Positions 7,628 through 15,776 of a stretch of 20,555 bases of DNA are shown here, piece after piece. The notes under the pieces are model-generated. The model was not told where the DNA came from. It saw nothing but the letters and a program-made list of their open reading frames with translations, and did not search any database. Origin of the DNA: an uncultured Alcaligenaceae bacterium (lineage in GTDB: Bacteria; Pseudomonadota; Gammaproteobacteria; Burkholderiales; Burkholderiaceae_B); contig CALFXX010000168.1 of assembly GCA_937952975.1 (NCBI GenBank), positions 1 through 20,555 of the forward strand, read 5' to 3'. How positions within the stretch are numbered: the first letter of the stretch is position 1; every line of letters begins with the position of its first letter. The translations under genes and the position numbers were made by a program.

Positions 7628-8296
7628 TTAGAGCTGTCGAATCCCTTGCTGAGTAGCCAGCAGCGCCACATCAGCGGGCCGGGCGGCAAACAAACCGTTC
7701 GTGACCACACCGGGCACTTGGTTCAGGCGTGCCTCAAGCGCGCTGGGGTCATGAATGGTTAAGCCATGCACATCCACGATTTGATTACCATTATCAGTCG
7801 TAAAACCGGAGCGCAACACAGGCGTGCCTCCTAACTCAGCGACTGCTCGGGCAACCGCTTCGCGCGCCAGCGGCAATACTTCAATCGGTAAAGGAAACCG
7901 CCCAAGCGTTTGTACGAGTTTAGACTCGTCTGCAATACACACAAATTTTTTCGCGACCGAGGCGACGATTTTTTCTCGCGTGAGCGCACCGCCCCCGCCC
8001 TTGAGCATGTGAAGCTGCGCGTCAATTTCGTCGGCACCATCCACATACACTGGCATGGCTTGCACCTCATTGAGGTCAAGCACCAAGATACCCAGGGCCG
8101 ACAAGCGCTGGGCACTGCGCTCAGAGCTGGCAACCGCTGCCCGAAATTTCGTGCGGTAGCGCGCCAAACCATCAATAAATAGATCGGCGGTAGAACCCGT
8201 GCCCACGCCAATGACGGCCTCAGGCGAGAGCAGTGGCTCAATATAGGCCAAAGCCGCCTCTGCAGCCTGTAGTTTAAGTTCTTGTTGTGAGAGCAT
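7628..8296 (-). CDS. rpiA: Ribose-5-phosphate isomerase A
   Basis: Interconverts ribose 5-phosphate and ribulose 5-phosphate in the non-oxidative pentose phosphate pathway. From the ATG at 8296 it is 222 aa, the usual RpiA length. Signatures: phosphate loop GTGST at 32-36, DGADE at 86-90, and KGGGGALTREK at 99-109 with the expected catalytic Lys99 and Glu108 (E. coli K94 and E103). Three in-frame ATGs occur at 8305, 8302 and 8296. The AAAGGA at 8310-8305 lies 8 nt before the last one and touches or overlaps the other two, so 8296 is preferred. It appears to be the last gene of a six-gene minus-strand run from radA; rmuC ends 25 bp upstream. Confidence 0.96.
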   Translation of the reverse strand: MLSQQELKLQAAEAALAYIEPLLSPEAVIGVGTGSTADLFIDGLARYRTKFRAAVASSERSAQRLSALGILVLDLNEVQAMPVYVDGADEIDAQLHMLKGGGGALTREKIVASVAKKFVCIADESKLVQTLGRFPLPIEVLPLAREAVARAVAELGGTPVLRSGFTTDNGNQIVDVHGLTIHDPSALEARLNQVPGVVTNGLFAARPADVALLATQQGIRQL

Positions 8297-8304
8297 AACC
8301 ATCA

Positions 8305-8310
8305 TCCTTT
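8305..8310 (-). promoter_or_regulatory. Ribosome-binding site deciding the rpiA start
   Basis: Read on the minus strand this is AAAGGA, 8 nt before the ATG at 8296. It abuts or overlaps the alternative ATGs at 8305 and 8302, so it selects the third ATG. Confidence 0.55.
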
Positions 8311-8321
8311 AAAAATAAGCG

Positions 8322-9719
8322 TTAAGCACCCGAGTCTGGCTCGGGTGGTGCGTGATCCGAGGCCAAGAACTCCTGATCGCTCAGGCCCTCTTGCAACAAA
8401 GCACGCGCCTGCTCATCAGGCAGAACCTCTACATTTTTTAAGCTTCGCAGCATCGCGCGTGTGCGGGTCTCGGTTTGACCAATTTTGTTACTGGCCGTAT
8501 CGAGCGATTTTTTCACTGCAGAAAGCGTATCACCAAATTTATTGAACTCGGTTTTGACCGCGCGCAACACCTGCCATACCTCGGAAGAGCGCTGTTGAAT
8601 CGCCAGCGTGCGAAAACCCATTTGTAAACTGTTGAGCAGCGCGGCAAGATTGGCGGGACCCGCCACGTTCACGCGAAGATCATGCAACTTATCCAGCAAA
8701 CCCGGTTGTCGCAACACCTCGGCATACAGGCTTTCGCTAGGCAGAAACATAATGGCAAAGTCGGTCGTGTGCGGAGGTGAAACGTATTTCGAGACAATCA
8801 GCTTCGCTTGTGTCTCAACCGCTTTACCCAAGGCCAATCCGGCATTTTTAATGCCCTCGCGATCGGCGTGCTCATGGGCATCCATTAACCGTTCGTATTC
8901 TTCTTTCGGAAATTTTGCATCGATCGGCAACCACACGGTTTGCTCAAGCTCGGTGCTTCCAGGTAAACGAATCGCAAATTCAACTTGGGCATCACTGCCA
9001 GGCACTGTCTTCACATTGCGGGCGTATTGCTCGGGGGTCATGCCATCTTCAATCAAACGAGCCAGTTGCACTTCGCCCCATGTGCCGCGCGTTTTTACGT
9101 TCGTCAATACACGCTTAAGGTCACCCACGCCTGTGGCCAACGCTTGCATTTCACCCAAGCCGCGCTGCACGGCCTCAAGACGCTCTGAAACTTGCTTAAA
9201 GGATTCGCCTAAGCGCAACTCAAGGGTCGCATGTAGCTTTTCGTCAACCGTACGCCGCATCTCGTCAAGCTTGGTTGCATTATCTGTTTGCAATGCAAGC
9301 AGGCGCTGCTCAACAGCGGCACGCAACTCGGCCATTCGGTGATCATTCGTTTGAATCAAGCCTTGCCATTGTGCGGTAAACCCAGCCGTAAAGCGTGCTA
9401 AGGACTCAGCGCTTTCGCTACGCCCCGCAGCAGCATCGCGCGCGACCGCAGCTCTAAATTCAGCGTCGGCCTGTGATAATTCGAGCCGCAACGCCCGAGA
9501 AGCATCCGACATCTCAGTGCGCAGTTGCCGCTGGCTTTCAAGTTGCTCAGCGCGTTGCGTGCGCTCAACGCGTTCAAGCGTCGTAATAATTTGCTCAAGC
9601 CGGGGATCTGCTTGCAGTGCGTTTGTTGCACGTACCTTTAGCCACGCAAGCACGGCAAACACGGCGGCGATTATCGTGCCTAAGGCCGTCACTGCCCCGA
9701 GGATTAAGCCCTCGGTCAT
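8322..9719 (-). CDS. rmuC: DNA recombination protein RmuC
   Basis: A 465-aa RmuC-family protein with a nuclease-like fold; in E. coli RmuC limits rearrangements between inverted repeats. Residues 4-28 form one N-terminal membrane segment. A long charged coiled-coil region spans roughly 40-200. The conserved RmuC domain begins around GTWGEVQL (212-219) and includes PIDAKFPKEEYERL and KYVSPPHTTDFAIMFLPSE. The ATG at 9719 overlaps the TGA of the upstream YffB-like gene by 4 bp (ATGA), which implies translational coupling. rpiA follows 25 bp downstream. Confidence 0.95.
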   Translation of the reverse strand: MTEGLILGAVTALGTIIAAVFAVLAWLKVRATNALQADPRLEQIITTLERVERTQRAEQLESQRQLRTEMSDASRALRLELSQADAEFRAAVARDAAAGRSESAESLARFTAGFTAQWQGLIQTNDHRMAELRAAVEQRLLALQTDNATKLDEMRRTVDEKLHATLELRLGESFKQVSERLEAVQRGLGEMQALATGVGDLKRVLTNVKTRGTWGEVQLARLIEDGMTPEQYARNVKTVPGSDAQVEFAIRLPGSTELEQTVWLPIDAKFPKEEYERLMDAHEHADREGIKNAGLALGKAVETQAKLIVSKYVSPPHTTDFAIMFLPSESLYAEVLRQPGLLDKLHDLRVNVAGPANLAALLNSLQMGFRTLAIQQRSSEVWQVLRAVKTEFNKFGDTLSAVKKSLDTASNKIGQTETRTRAMLRSLKNVEVLPDEQARALLQEGLSDQEFLASDHAPPEPDSGA

Positions 9720-10075
9720 GCAATGCCCAATTTTTCTGAATATCGTTTTTCGTTAAAACCGACCGTGACAGAACCATCGACATACATCGCAAGTGGACGA
9801 CGAATCAGCGCGGGATAATCGGCGATCAAGGCCAGCCATTGTGCATCGGTTTGTGGATCTTTTAAAGCGTCGGCAAGCTGTCGCCAAGTCATCGAGGCGC
9901 GGTTCACTAATTTTTCAAAGCCGCCCAGCGCCAGAGCGTATTTTTTTAAATCAGCCGAGCCGATTGGATTGGCACGATAATCAATAAACTCATGGGCCAC
10001 AGCGTGCTGAGTCAGCCAAGCGCGCGCCTTGACACAAGTACTGCATTGAGTGAGCCCATACATTTTGATAGACAT
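9716..10075 (-). CDS. ArsC/Spx-family thioredoxin-fold protein, YffB-like
   Basis: A small cytoplasmic protein (119 aa) of the ArsC/Spx/YffB family. It has a redox-type C11-S-T-C14 near the N-terminus, then FIDYR, GFEKLVNRASMTWRQL and an IRRPLAMYVDG segment followed by VGFNEKRY. These match the YffB subgroup rather than true arsenate reductases. The biochemical role of YffB is uncertain; a glutathione-dependent thiol reductase activity has been suggested. The frame runs back to 10213, but the family begins at MSIKMYGLTQCSTC, so the ATG at 10075 is chosen (10063 is a weaker alternative). The extension would overlap kdkA. It lies 22 bp after kdkA and overlaps rmuC by 4 bp. Nothing nearby suggests arsenic resistance. 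Confidence 0.88.
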   Translation of the reverse strand: MSIKMYGLTQCSTCVKARAWLTQHAVAHEFIDYRANPIGSADLKKYALALGGFEKLVNRASMTWRQLADALKDPQTDAQWLALIADYPALIRRPLAMYVDGSVTVGFNEKRYSEKLGIA

Positions 10076-10097
10076 GAACGTTATTTTCCAAAATATA

Positions 10098-10853
10098 TTA
10101 GTCTTCGTTAAATACCGCTTGATATCCCTCTTTGAACCGATGCCAACAGCTTGACTCGAATTCGGGGACAACTTTTTTAACCGAACGTAACAGGCGAGAC
10201 AGATTTTCGGCACGTTGCGCAGCCGTCAGGGCTGCGCGGCGGCCACGGTCTAGATCAATAATCCACACCTTATCTTGCGCATCAACCAAGAGATTAAACA
10301 CATTCAAATCTGCATGCCAGACATCAAACTGATGCATCTTAGCAACGACGTGGCCCGCCTCAAACCAGACACGAGGTTCACCACACAACGCAAGAGGTCT
10401 GGCCTGAGCGATGCGCAACGTTAACAAGGCCGCACGGTAGGTGAAGCGTTCACGCCACACCGCTGCACCTAAGGGGCGTGGCACAGGTAAACCGCCCTGC
10501 CACATCAAGCGCAATAAATCGAACTCAGCAAAAGAGCGTGTACGTTCTAGCCCCAACCATAGATAGCGCTCGCGCACCAAACGTGCCATCAACCCACCAC
10601 GCCTAAAGTGTCGAAGCACCGCTTCAACCGGCGCGAGCTGAACAAACCAGGCTGCAGCGCGCCCTCCTGAGGATACGACTTGTGCCTGGGAGGGCGCATA
10701 CGAGGGGTCAAAGCGTTGCAAGGCGGGCTCAGTGACCAACGGGTCAAGTCGCAAATAAATATGCTGACCAGCCTGTTTGAACACAACAGACGAAATATTG
10801 TCTTGCACACCAGCGGTGTCCGAGGAAGGCCTGCGAGCGCTCTCGATCGCCAT
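10098..10853 (-). CDS. kdkA: 3-deoxy-D-manno-octulosonic acid (Kdo) kinase KdkA
   Basis: Phosphorylates Kdo of the LPS inner core with ATP at the cytoplasmic face of the inner membrane, typically in species whose lipid A carries a single phosphorylated Kdo. The 251-aa protein has a small-kinase fold. It carries the family block GGRAAAWFVQLAPVEAVLRH (63-82) followed by RRGGLMARLVRERYLW, then the catalytic loop H180-A-D182-L-N-V-F-N187, and I-I-D200-L-D202-R-G in place of DFG. The ATG at 10853 comes 2 bp after the permease TGA, so the two are probably translationally coupled. A longer frame back to 10970 would overlap the permease and is rejected. Confidence 0.92.
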   Translation of the reverse strand: MAIESARRPSSDTAGVQDNISSVVFKQAGQHIYLRLDPLVTEPALQRFDPSYAPSQAQVVSSGGRAAAWFVQLAPVEAVLRHFRRGGLMARLVRERYLWLGLERTRSFAEFDLLRLMWQGGLPVPRPLGAAVWRERFTYRAALLTLRIAQARPLALCGEPRVWFEAGHVVAKMHQFDVWHADLNVFNLLVDAQDKVWIIDLDRGRRAALTAAQRAENLSRLLRSVKKVVPEFESSCWHRFKEGYQAVFNED

Positions 10854-10855
10854 CC

Positions 10856-13342
10856 TCAAGCCTGCCGCAAGATATTGAGAGGCGGAGTCTGCAACACACC
10901 ACGCAAAGCCAACGCGCCGGCAAACCAGGCGCCAAACATACACAGCGCCACCCCAAGCAACCATGGCCATAAAGTGAAACGCATGTTGAACTCAAACAGC
11001 CAGGTTGATAAAGCCCAAGCCGCCAGCGTGGCACCGCCCGCAGCCAGAACACCGGCCAGAGCACCGACTGCTAACAACTCGATACGCTGTGCTGCGGCGA
11101 GTTGTCGCCGTGAAGCACCAAGCGCACGCATCAGAGCCGCCTCGCGCACGCGCTCGTCCCGCGTCGCCGACAGCGCTGCCGCCAACACGAGCGCCCCAGC
11201 AAACAGCGAGAACACAAACAGACCTTGTACTGCCACCGAGACTTTATCTAAGATGCTTTGTAACTGACCCAAAATTGCACCAACATCAAAAACCGTCAGA
11301 TTAGGAAACGTTCGAACCAGATTTTGTAACGCGCCCGCCTGTTCGGGCCGTAAATGAAAGGCCGTCATGAACGTTTGCGGAGCGTTGTTGAGCGCCGTGG
11401 GTGTCAAAATCGCAAAAAAGTTTGCACGCATTGAATCCCAATCGACGCGGCGCAGGCTCGAGACTGTCACTTTGATTACTTGACCTGCGACATCAAACTC
11501 TAAGACATCATCCAGCGCAAGGCCGAGTGTTTTTGCCAACCCCGTTTCAAGCGACACCTCAAAAGCATCGGCTGCGAGATCGCGCCCTGCCACGATTTGC
11601 TGAGGTTCAGGCAATTGGGCAGCGTATGAAAGATTGAATTCTCGCTCTATCAACCGCTGAGCGCGCTCTTGCGCGTAATCGCTCGCGCTCAAGGCTTGTC
11701 CGTTACGTGAGAGCAGGCGACCTCGCACCATCGGTGACAGCACAATCTGAGGGATCCCAGCCTGCTGCAAGGTCTGCCTGACGCCTGGCACTTGATCGAG
11801 CTGAACATTAATCAAAAAACGGTTGGGGGCATCAGGGGGTAGCGTACGTTGCCAGCCCGCGAGTAAGTCGGTACGTACGATGGTCAGTAATAAGAGCGCC
11901 ATCATGCCAATCGCCAAGGCACTAATTTGCGCGATGGTGGCAGCACGCCTGCGTACGACACCATTGATCGCAAAACGCAACATGGGGAAAGCATTGAGGC
12001 GCACTCGCAATAAAGCCAACAGCCAGAGTGCGACGGCACTGACACCCCCGAACAGGAGCGCGGCACCTAGAAACCCAAGCGCCACGCCGGCGCCTAGCTT
12101 TAAATCTTGAGCAACCCACCACATCAGAGCCGCGAACCCTGCCAAACCGAACAGATAACCCAACAAACTTTGCTTTGTCAGACGTGGATGCGTACCCTGA
12201 AAAATTTGCGACGGTCCGACCTGACGCAAAGCCTGCAGCGGTGGCCAGGCAAAGGCAAGCAACAACCACAGACCAGCAAACAGGCCCTGCAGCGCGGGCA
12301 ACAGCGAGGCCGACGGGAGGTCAGTACCGATTAATTCACCAAGCGCGGCGATCATCAAAAATTGGGCGCCCCACCCTAGCAAAATACCGGTCAAGGAACC
12401 CATCACACCCACCAGGATGAACTCACCCACCACGATCTGCGAGACGGCCGCTTGCGTCGCCCCTAGGCAACGCATGAGCGCAATGCTCAGCCGATGGCGC
12501 TGACCAAAGCGTCGCGCTGCCAGTGCGACAGCGACAGCGGCAATTAACACTGCAAGCATCGCTACCAGTGCTAAGAACTGTTGGGCCCGGTCAAGCGAGC
12601 GACGAATTTCAGGGCGCCCAGCCTCGATGGTCAGAATTTTTTGACCTGGCTTGAGCTGACTGTCGAGCCACGTGCGATAGGCTTGCACCGCCTCAGCCTG
12701 ACCGGCCACCAGCAAGGCATAACGCACACGACTACCCGGAGCGATCAAACCGGTTCGCGGCAAATCTTCGGCGCGTAGCATCACGCGCGGTGCCAGGTTG
12801 ACAAACTGCGGACCACGATCAGGCTCGTAGGTGATGACACGGGTAATGGTTAGGGCAATGTCACCCACGTTCAGTTGCTGACCAATCTGCAAACTGGTTT
12901 GACCCAAAATTTGCGCGTCTACCCAAACTTCACCGGGTGCGGGCGCAGCCTTGGTCGCCTCATCAGGCCCCGCAACACTCGTGGTTGTGCGCAGGTTGCC
13001 ACGCAGTGGATAACTCGCTTGAACCGCTTTGAGCGAAGACAGAACAAGATTTGCACTTGAACCAACCATCGACGGAAACTGCCAAGTCAGTGCGGTCGTT
13101 AACCCGCGCCGCCGCGCCTGCGCCAAAAACTCTTCTGGCACAGGAGTATCGGCTTCAAACACTAAATCTGCGCCAAGCATCTGTGCCGCATCACGCTCAA
13201 GCGCTCGACCGACCCGATCAGCCAAAAAACCAACGCTCGTGATGGCACCAACAGCCACCACAACAGCCAAGAGCAGCAAGCGCAGATCTCCGGCACGCGC
13301 ATCGCGCCACGCTTGTTTGAAGGCGAGTTTCAAGTTTTTCAT
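10856..13342 (-). CDS. FtsX-like ABC transporter permease (YbbP type)
   Basis: An 828-aa inner-membrane protein resembling E. coli YbbP. One N-terminal membrane segment (about 20-40) is followed by a large periplasmic region, then two FtsX-type four-helix units (hydrophobic stretches near 260-390 and near 710-825) separated by two further helices, a periplasmic domain and another helix: about ten helices in all. FTSX conserved features include RRFGQRHRLSIALMRCLGA and the parallel DERVREAALMRALGASRRQ. Such permeases normally pair with an ATPase (YbbA/LolD type), but none is encoded in this window. An ATG at 13342 with CAGG 8 nt upstream is chosen over a TTG at 13360 that would overlap radA. 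It lies 14 bp after radA and 2 bp before kdkA. The substrate is unknown; a lipid or lipoprotein is plausible from the family. Confidence 0.9.
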   Translation of the reverse strand: MKNLKLAFKQAWRDARAGDLRLLLLAVVVAVGAITSVGFLADRVGRALERDAAQMLGADLVFEADTPVPEEFLAQARRRGLTTALTWQFPSMVGSSANLVLSSLKAVQASYPLRGNLRTTTSVAGPDEATKAAPAPGEVWVDAQILGQTSLQIGQQLNVGDIALTITRVITYEPDRGPQFVNLAPRVMLRAEDLPRTGLIAPGSRVRYALLVAGQAEAVQAYRTWLDSQLKPGQKILTIEAGRPEIRRSLDRAQQFLALVAMLAVLIAAVAVALAARRFGQRHRLSIALMRCLGATQAAVSQIVVGEFILVGVMGSLTGILLGWGAQFLMIAALGELIGTDLPSASLLPALQGLFAGLWLLLAFAWPPLQALRQVGPSQIFQGTHPRLTKQSLLGYLFGLAGFAALMWWVAQDLKLGAGVALGFLGAALLFGGVSAVALWLLALLRVRLNAFPMLRFAINGVVRRRAATIAQISALAIGMMALLLLTIVRTDLLAGWQRTLPPDAPNRFLINVQLDQVPGVRQTLQQAGIPQIVLSPMVRGRLLSRNGQALSASDYAQERAQRLIEREFNLSYAAQLPEPQQIVAGRDLAADAFEVSLETGLAKTLGLALDDVLEFDVAGQVIKVTVSSLRRVDWDSMRANFFAILTPTALNNAPQTFMTAFHLRPEQAGALQNLVRTFPNLTVFDVGAILGQLQSILDKVSVAVQGLFVFSLFAGALVLAAALSATRDERVREAALMRALGASRRQLAAAQRIELLAVGALAGVLAAGGATLAAWALSTWLFEFNMRFTLWPWLLGVALCMFGAWFAGALALRGVLQTPPLNILRQA

Positions 13343-13356
13343 GAAGATGCCTGAGC

Positions 13357-14721
13357 TCAACGCAACCGATCCAGAGCATCTTGCAAGCGATCAACCGCCC
13401 AGACGTCGAGACCGTCAATCGGTTGGCGCGGCGCATTGGCCTTAGGAATAATCGCTACCGAAAAACCCAGCTTGGCCGCTTCGCGCAAGCGCTCTTGACC
13501 ACGTGGCGCCGGCCGTACCTCACCCGCTAAGCCCACCTCGCCAAAGGCAATGAGCCCCTTAGGCAAGGGCCGATCGCGCAGCGAAGAAATAATGGCCAGC
13601 AATACAGCCAGGTCTGCGGCGGGCTCAGTAATACGCACCCCACCCACGGCATTGACAAACACATCTTGATCAAAGGTCGAGACACCCGCGTGGCGATGCA
13701 GCACCGCCAAGAGCATTGCCAGGCGATTACCCTCGAGCCCGACCGACAGACGGCGCGGGTTGGGCACATGGGCGGTGTCAACCAAGGCCTGAATTTCAAC
13801 CAAGAGCGGTCGCGTGCCCTCTTGAGTCGCCATGACGCAAGAACCCGACACGTCGTTGGTATGCTGCGATAAAAACAAGGCAGAGGGATTTGATACCCCC
13901 CGCAAACCTCGATCAGTCATGGCAAAGACGCCAAGCTCGTTGACCGCTCCAAAGCGATTTTTAAAGGCGCGCACCAACCGAAACGAGGAATGCGTGTCGC
14001 CCTCAAAATACAACACGGTATCGACAATGTGTTCAAGCACTCTGGGCCCGGCCAGGGTGCCATCTTTAGTGACGTGCCCGATCATCACAATCGGGATACC
14101 CGCTTGCTTGGCCAAGCGCGTCAGTTGCGCCGCACACTCTTTGACCTGCGAGACCGAGCCAGGCGCAGCGCTGAGTTCACTCGAGTAAATCGTTTGGATC
14201 GAATCAATGACCGCAACGGCCGGTTTTTGCTCAAGCAAGGCGTGTTGAATCGCTTCGAGACGAATCTCAGCGAAGAGATCAACCGCCCCGCCGCTTAGAC
14301 CTAAGCGGCGGGCGCGTAACGCGACTTGTTCGGCGGACTCTTCGCCCGTGACATACAGGACGCGAGCCTGACCAGACATTGCGACAAGCGCTTGCAACAG
14401 CAGGGTTGATTTGCCAATCCCGGGGTCACCGCCAATCAAAACAACCGCACCCGCAACTAAACCGCCCCCCAGCACCCGATCAAATTCGGGGATGCCGGTC
14501 GAGATGCGCGGCAGTTCAAGGGCCTCAACATCTGAGAGGCTGCGTAGCGGTGCCGACGCAGCAAGCGGCGCATAACGATGTTCGGCCTGCGCACTTGAGC
14601 TAGGCGCCTCGCGCGACTCTTCGAGAGTGTTCCAAACGTTACAGTGCGGGCACTGGCCCAACCATTTTGGGCTCACGCCGCCGCACTCTGTGCAACTGAA
14701 AATCGTTTTAATTTTTGCCAT
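13357..14721 (-). CDS. radA: DNA repair protein RadA/Sms
   Basis: A RecA-like ATPase that promotes branch migration in recombinational repair. The 454-aa protein has the standard four parts: an N-terminal C4 zinc finger (C10-T-E-C13 and C24-P-H-C27), Walker A GGDPGIGKST (97-106), the RadA-specific KNRFG motif (254-258), and a C-terminal Lon-protease-like domain with no proteolytic role expected. The frame is open back to 14826, but MAKIKTIFSCTECGG at 14721 is the family start. It is the first gene of a closely packed minus-strand run (permease, kdkA, YffB-like, rmuC, rpiA). The SDR gene is 67 bp upstream. Confidence 0.97.
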   Translation of the reverse strand: MAKIKTIFSCTECGGVSPKWLGQCPHCNVWNTLEESREAPSSSAQAEHRYAPLAASAPLRSLSDVEALELPRISTGIPEFDRVLGGGLVAGAVVLIGGDPGIGKSTLLLQALVAMSGQARVLYVTGEESAEQVALRARRLGLSGGAVDLFAEIRLEAIQHALLEQKPAVAVIDSIQTIYSSELSAAPGSVSQVKECAAQLTRLAKQAGIPIVMIGHVTKDGTLAGPRVLEHIVDTVLYFEGDTHSSFRLVRAFKNRFGAVNELGVFAMTDRGLRGVSNPSALFLSQHTNDVSGSCVMATQEGTRPLLVEIQALVDTAHVPNPRRLSVGLEGNRLAMLLAVLHRHAGVSTFDQDVFVNAVGGVRITEPAADLAVLLAIISSLRDRPLPKGLIAFGEVGLAGEVRPAPRGQERLREAAKLGFSVAIIPKANAPRQPIDGLDVWAVDRLQDALDRLR

Positions 14722-14788
14722 GTGACAGTTTAACAAGGCCAATGAGAACGAACGGCCATACCCGTACGCCCGGCCGCGCCAACGAATC

Positions 14789-15508
14789 TTACGAGGCGGT
14801 ACTGCCCAGGCTGCCGCCGCCATCAATCCCGATCACCTGCCCAGTGATAAAGCCCGCCTCGGCCGACAATAGAAATCCGATCAAGGCCGCCACTTCGTTT
14901 GCGGTTCCGAGGCGCCCCATGGGCACCATCGAGGCCGCGGCGCTCGCGACATCTGCCGCGGGCATCGCGTTCATGAAGAGTTCGGTATCAATGGCACCTG
15001 GAGCGACTGCATTGACGGTAATCCCATACTCAGCCAAATCCAGCGCCCACGTGCGCGTACAACCAATAATCGCACTTTTGGCTGCCGCATAGCTTGTCGC
15101 GTCGCGCGCACCACGTACGGCCAGACTGCATAGATTAATAATACGTCCGCTGCGGCGCACTTTCATCGACTCGACAAACGCTTGCGTGACCTGCACCGCG
15201 GTGCGAACGTTCATGTCAAAGGTTTCGTAAAGAGCTGACAACTCAACCGAGCCTAGGGGTTGCGAAATCGCTGACCCCACATTGTTGACGACCGCATCCA
15301 CCGGAAACTTGTCACGAATGACTTGCAGCACATCCTGCGTCTGACCGGCATCTGATAAATCGCATTCGTACAGGTAACCAGGAAAATCAATTTCAGCGGT
15401 GTTACGGGCAATGCCAACCACATGGCAGCCCAAATCAGCCAAACGCTGGGTCAACGCCCAACCAATGCCTTTGGTGGCGCCCGTGATTAGTACGCAACTG
15501 TCTTTCAA
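14789..15508 (-). CDS. SDR-family NAD(P)-dependent oxidoreductase
   Basis: A classical short-chain dehydrogenase/reductase, FabG-like in size and motifs, with unknown substrate. From the preferred start it is 239 aa. It has the nucleotide-binding TGATKGIG, a D-L after the third strand, N-N-V-G in place of NNAG, catalytic Ser in NLCSLAV, SYAAAK (YxxxK) and a PGAIDTE loop; numbered from the GTG at 15532 these are 17-24, 83-86, Ser136, Tyr148/Lys152 and 178-184. All catalytic residues are present. No ATG is available near the N-terminus. The TTG at 15508 has GGAG 6 nt upstream, while the GTG at 15532 has no visible Shine-Dalgarno. The gene diverges from hpnC, but a role in hopanoid or squalene metabolism is not shown. 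Confidence 0.88.
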   Translation of the reverse strand: MKDSCVLITGATKGIGWALTQRLADLGCHVVGIARNTAEIDFPGYLYECDLSDAGQTQDVLQVIRDKFPVDAVVNNVGSAISQPLGSVELSALYETFDMNVRTAVQVTQAFVESMKVRRSGRIINLCSLAVRGARDATSYAAAKSAIIGCTRTWALDLAEYGITVNAVAPGAIDTELFMNAMPAADVASAAASMVPMGRLGTANEVAALIGFLLSAEAGFITGQVIGIDGGGSLGSTAS

Positions 15509-15514
15509 CGTGAT

Positions 15515-15518
15515 CTCC
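15515..15518 (-). promoter_or_regulatory. Ribosome-binding site supporting a TTG start for the SDR gene
   Basis: Read on the minus strand this is GGAG, 6 nt before TTG at 15508, after which the protein reads MKDSCVLITG. The alternative GTG (15532) lies upstream of this site and has none of its own. Confidence 0.45.
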
Positions 15519-15532
15519 GAACGCGCGCACAC

Positions 15533-15776
15533 GGGCGCTAATGCTTGCTAGTCTAACTCAGCCCGCGCTTTGCTTAGCTTAATATACTTGGGGCGTCCGT
15601 AAAAAAATCAAGTCCAACTTGGCAAAAGATGGCATCATGGCGCGGTGCGATCACGCGCATTCGGCCTAGATTCTGCCTAGGTGTGCGCCCAACAGCGCGT
15701 TGTCCGAGGTGGAGAGAGCGTCAAATTCAACACCAAATTTAGCGTGAACGTCAACGTCAGGGCCAAGCCAATAACT
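15533..15776. promoter_or_regulatory. Divergent control region between the SDR gene and hpnC
   Basis: This 244-bp stretch has no convincing gene. Possible elements: TATACT at 15583-15588 (plus-strand -10 candidate without a clear -35); its complement gives TATATT on the minus strand, with TTGATT 19 bp upstream; an exact dyad CAAGT-cca-ACTTG at 15609-15621, with another ACTTG at 15586-15590; GCCTAG repeated 11 bp apart (15664 and 15675), which also forms a CCTAG/CTAGG dyad. The hpnC frame stays open back to a GTG at 15681, but that extension (MCAQQRVV...) does not resemble HpnC. No regulator can be named. Confidence 0.35.

Noticed and set aside
8608..9342. A 244-codon open frame on the plus strand opposite rmuC
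   Set aside because: Its composition is Ser/Arg/Cys-rich, as expected of an antisense frame. rmuC has clear family motifs over the same bases.
9716..10075. Arsenate reductase for arsenic resistance
   Set aside because: The sequence matches the YffB/Spx side of the family, with a CxxC near the N-terminus, and no ars genes are nearby.
10076..10213. 46-residue N-terminal extension of the YffB-like protein
   Set aside because: It overlaps the kdkA coding region, and the thioredoxin-fold family starts at the ATG at 10075.
10854..10970. Longer KdkA reading frame starting inside the permease gene
   Set aside because: It would overlap the permease 3' end by over 100 bp. The ATG at 10853, 2 bp after the permease stop, gives a normal-length KdkA.
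14722..14728. CTGTCAC (minus strand) directly before the radA ATG, like a Pho box half-site
   Set aside because: The second half-site expected 11 bp upstream does not match (GCCTTGT), and the position right at the start codon is wrong for an activator site.
15681..15776. N-terminal extension of HpnC from the GTG at 15681
   Set aside because: The 32 extra residues do not resemble the family, whose N-terminus fits the ATG at 15777.
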